The notes under the pieces: generated by a model | What the model was told of the DNA's origin: nothing | Seen by the model: the letters and a program-made list of their open reading frames with translations, nothing else | Database searches by the model: none | Shown: positions 60,300 to 64,000 of the stretch, piece by piece | Position numbering within the stretch: the first letter of the stretch is position 1 | Layout of the letters: each line of letters starts with the position of its first letter | From: Nissolia schottii | Lineage: Eukaryota; Streptophyta; Magnoliopsida; Fabales; Fabaceae | Length of the DNA: 64,000 nucleotides | Reading direction: 5' to 3' | NCBI GenBank assembly: GCA_003254905.1 | Contig: QANU01025256.1 | Span: 62,001 to 126,000 of the forward strand | Position numbers and translations under genes: made by a program

Positions 60300-63225
60300 G
60301 AAATGCTCATCAACTTTCTCAACTTTTGAAATAAAGTGGCCTTAGTGGCTTTATAAAATTATCCGCAAGTTGTTCTTCACTTCGATAGTATTCGAGTTCA
60401 TCATTACAGAGATCTCTTAAGAAGTAATATTTCACATTAATTTGTTTTCTTCTTCCATGCAGTATTGGATTTTTTGACAATTTGATAGTAGAGCTATTGT
60501 CACAAAAATTGATAATAGCATCCTTTTGCTTGAATTATAGCTCTGCAAGGATTTTTCTAAGTCAAATTTATTGACAAAAACATGTTGTAGCAGCAATAAC
60601 TTAGCTTTTGTACTTGACAAGGTGACATTGGATTGCTTCTTGGATGATCATGACACTCTAAGCATAAAAATATAGCTTGAAGTGCTCTATCTATCATCTT
60701 AATCTTCATCATAATCACTGTCTGTAAATCCAATCGACTCTGTCTTCTCACCTTTCTTGTAGAGTAATCCAAAATCCTTGGTTCCTTGCAGGCACCAAAA
60801 GATTCTCTTGTCAGCAAGCAAGTGTGATTCAATTGTACTTTCCATATACTTGCTTATAAGACTTACTGCATATGTAATGTTTGACCTTGTAATAGTGAAA
60901 TACATCAAACTGCGTACATTTTGTTGTATGATGTGTTTTCAACCTTCTCCCATTTTTCATCTTTGTTTAGCTTCAACCCAAACTCAATTGGAGTATTTAC
61001 AGGATTACTAAATTCTTCATCTTGAAATCGTCCAAAACCTTACGTACATACTTCTTTTGGGAAACAAACATGTCATCATCTAATTATACTACCTCCAAGC
61101 CAAGAAAATAATGCATTTTTTCAAGATCAAACATTTCAAACTCATCCATCATAGATTTCTTAAAATCATCAAACATGGTAGCATCATTCTCAGTATATTT
61201 AAGATCGTCAACATATAAGCCAACAATGAGATTTTTTCCACCATCTTCACTTTTGACAAAATTTGTGTGGTCATACAGACATGTTTGAAAGTGCACCTTT
61301 AGAAAATAAGCTTCAATATGACTATACCAAGCTCGTGGAGCTTGTTTTAGCCCATAAAGAGTCTTTTTCAATTTATAAACTTTATGCTCATTACCCATCT
61401 TAATATAACCAGGAGGTTGTTCAACATGTACCTTTTCCTCCAATTTTTCATGCAATAACGCCAATTTTACATCTAACTAATAAATTGGCTAACAATTCCA
61501 TGTTGCCAATGAAACCACTAGTCTGATTGTGTCATGCTTGCAACTGGAGCAAAAACTTCTGTATAGTCAACTCCATACTCTTATTTGTACCCCTTAGCTT
61601 CCAATCTTGCCTTGTACTTGTCAATTTCACCATTCTCTTCGAGCTTTGTTTTGAAAACTCATTTCACATTAATAGTCTTGTACCCTTTTGGAAGGTCAGT
61701 TAACTCCTACGTCTCATTTTTTTCAATGGATTCAATTTCTACATCCATTGACTTCTTCCATTTTGCTTCCTTGACATCACTTTCAAAGTTTGTTAGACCA
61801 CAATCTACAAATAATGCAAAATGCGTAATTTCATCTCCATCGATTCTGGTTGCCTTGTAATCTTGCATCCATGTGAATCTTCTTCTAACACAGTGAAGTG
61901 CTTGAGTTGTTGCACTAGTTTCTTCTCCCGTTGTTTGTAAAACTTCATCAATTGGTGGAACTATATTTTCTAAAATTGCAGATAATGAAGTTACTGCTTC
62001 AACTTCATTATCATAAAGAACTTGAGTAGACTTCTTCTCATCCCAAGTCCATGTATTTTCTTCATCGAAAATAACATCGCTAATCACAATTTTCTTTGTC
62101 AGAGGATTGTACAACTTGTATGCCTTGGTTGTTTCGTTGACACCAAGGAATATACAATTTTCGCTTTTGTCATCAAGCTTCTTCCTCTTTACATATAGGA
62201 CATGTGCATAGGCAATGCACCCAAAAATTCTGAAGTGATCTACAGATAGTCTCCTTCCACTCTAAGCTTCCTTTGGTGTCATATATAGAAGGGAAAGAGT
62301 AGGACTCCTATTCAAGACATGGATGCTCTAATTTGTAGCCTCTGGCCAATACTCCTTTGGAATTCTCCCTCTCTCTAGCAAACTATGAAGCATGTTGAAG
62401 ATTGTTCTGTTCTTTCTCTCTGACATGCCATTTTGTTGAGGTGTATAGGTAGTGGTGAGCTCTTTATTGATTCCATAACTCTCACGATACTTCTCAATTT
62501 CATTTGAGTAATGTTCTCCAACACGATCTATTTGAAGAGTTTTAATGATCTTCCTAGACTAATTTTCAATACAAGTTTTGAAGTTCTTGCATACTGTAAA
62601 GGCCTTTGATTTCCCTTGTAAAAAGAAAATCGAAGATTTTCTAGAGTAATCATCAATGATGATGACAAAGTATCTTTTACCTCCCTTGGAAGCTGGAGTT
62701 ATAGGACCATAAATGTCATAATGGATTAGCTCTAAGAACTCCTTGGCTCTCCATGACTTGCCTTTCGGGAACTGGGAACGATGTTGTTTTCCAGTGATAC
62801 ATTCTTTACAAACTTGAGAGGGAATAACAATTTCAGGAAAACCAGTTACCATAATTTTCTATTGCAGGATCTTCGGTCAACTAAAACCTAAATGACCATA
62901 GAAAAATGTGACAACAATGAAGGATCTTTTACTTCCGCCATCAAACAAGGTTGAATACTCTCAATCTTCAATGGGAACAACCTTTTGGAATTTATTTGTA
63001 CAATAGCAACAACTCCCCTAACAGGATTTGAAATCTCATAAGCACCATTTTGGACCATGATAACATATCCCTTTTTCCAGCAATTGACCAACACTCATCA
63101 AATTGCTTTCTGAAGAAGGAACATATATAGCATTAGATATTGTTTTCTATCAAACCATTCTTGGTTTTAATTCTAATATCACATTTTCCCATCACATCCA
63201 TGGTATATTAGATAGGGGGATTTTA
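60300..63225 (-). mobile_element. Ty1/copia retrotransposon polyprotein, 5'-truncated and broken
   Basis: On the minus strand, in copia order: protease end and GAG-pre-integrase (63225-62888, with SNLMSVGQL), integrase (62852 to about 62115, HYDIYGP and IIIDDYSR carrying the two Asp residues), the integrase-RT spacer (62114-61707), reverse transcriptase (61464-61084, LKKTLYGLKQAPRAWY and the catalytic LYVDDL), and RNase H (about 60908-60300, FTDSDY and EEQLADNFIKPL). Several stops and frameshifts separate these pieces, so no intact polyprotein exists. Gag and the zinc knuckle are missing upstream of 63225, and I find no LTR pair. The integrase-before-RT order identifies copia rather than gypsy. 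Confidence 0.9.
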
Positions 63226-64000
63226 TGTCTCACTTTATTCCTCCATATTTAAACATTTCAGTTTAAAAATGTGTAGTTTGACACTTAAATTACCTTGTTT
63301 TACACATTGTCCTCTTTATGCCCAATGGTGAGAATTGTTGTGTAATTTTGTCTTTTCACATTGTTTATGTATTTGGGTTATAACATCTTATATAGTAGGA
63401 AAGCTAAGAGGAATCTCTACAACTCTCATGAAGAGCTAAAAAGCTGAATCGATTGTCTACTTGGTTGTTTTTAGCCCTGAAGTCAGAATAGTGATGCTGA
63501 AATTTCATATTGGAGCTGCAACAAAGATTGGGGCATAAATTCTTCACTTGATAAAACTTTAGTCTATTTCATGTAGAATTGAAAGATTCAAAACTTTTTT
63601 GAAGACATTGAAGGTAAGATTGCTCTCTATGACCATTGCAGCGTTGTTTTATCGTTGAAGTGTTCATAGTGTTTTGTATTATTGTAACCCTTATACACGG
63701 CTGCAGCTCTTGTAATGTGTCATACCACTGCAACCTTCTATGGCCACTACAACGGTTGTCTGAGAGCAAATTTGTTGCTTGTGTTGTTCTAAACCCTAAT
63801 TTGAGTGCTTTAGATTATAAATAGACCTAAGATAAAGAACAAAGACACAATATTCTCATTACTTGCCTCCACTTTTATTTTCTGCACTTTTTCCTTTATT
63901 TTCTTTTTGCACTTTAGGTTATGTTTAATAGTGCTTTAGCTTTTTTATTCTATAGATTCAAGGTTTTGGAGCATTTGCATTGACATGTGAGTTCAATTCT
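63226..64000. other. Right-edge sequence, possible LTR-like promoter
   Basis: No coding sequence is recognised. TATAAATAG at 63817, followed by a CT-rich leader-like stretch, could be an LTR or gene promoter on the plus strand. The window ends before this can be judged. Confidence 0.3.

Noticed and set aside
1-64000. tRNA or rRNA genes
   Set aside because: No cloverleaf-like block with consistent A and B boxes was seen outside the two SINEs, and no rRNA-like stretch was seen. A tRNAscan run would be the decisive test.

Overview
The window looks like nuclear DNA of a eudicot plant. It has AT-rich intergenic sequence, intron-dense genes with GT-AG junctions and plant-specific gene families. 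It also carries many plant transposons: Ty1/copia, a solo LTR with TGTAACA ends, hAT-like and Mutator-like MITEs, and Au-type SINEs. A legume is my best guess from the look of the proteins and repeats, but nothing here proves it.

Four complete protein-coding genes and one partial gene can be rebuilt exon by exon, with every splice phase consistent. They are: the 3' end of an F-box/phloem-protein-2 (PP2-B type) gene (1-392, +); a chloroplast-type TPR-like protein of 265 aa in 8 exons (5737-9623, +); a PX-PH phospholipase D of the zeta class, closest to PLD-zeta-2, of 1076 aa in 20 exons (13423-24344, +); a clade E growth-regulating type PP2C phosphatase of 360 aa in 5 exons (30113-33680, -); and a TOPLESS-related co-repressor of the TPR2/TPR3 subclade, 1129 aa in 25 exons (45248-54284, +).

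The space between genes is mostly mobile DNA. From left to right: a 574-bp MITE holding an (ATT)18 microsatellite; a probable degraded LTR; a LINE-type RNase H remnant; three dispersed copies of one hAT-like MITE; a 3.06-kb GC-rich NACG tetranucleotide array (25237-28296) split by one of those MITEs; a foldback element in the last intron of the PP2C gene; a decayed mobile-element gene (38500-42780, -) cut by a 2679-bp solo LTR with a perfect 5-bp target duplication; two arrays of a TGCACAAAC motif (42.8-43.3 kb and 58.8-59.4 kb); Mutator-type MITEs with 9-bp target duplications; opposed SINEs in intron 1 of the TOPLESS-related gene; a 1.6-kb long-TIR element; and a broken Ty1/copia polyprotein (60.3-63.2 kb, -).

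The genes are independent transcription units. Several families relate to membrane-lipid, phosphate, drought and hormone signalling (PLD-zeta, PP2C, TOPLESS), but nothing in the sequence shows that they work as one system. The most unusual structures are the NACG array and the TGCACAAAC motif arrays tied to a mobile-element gene family.
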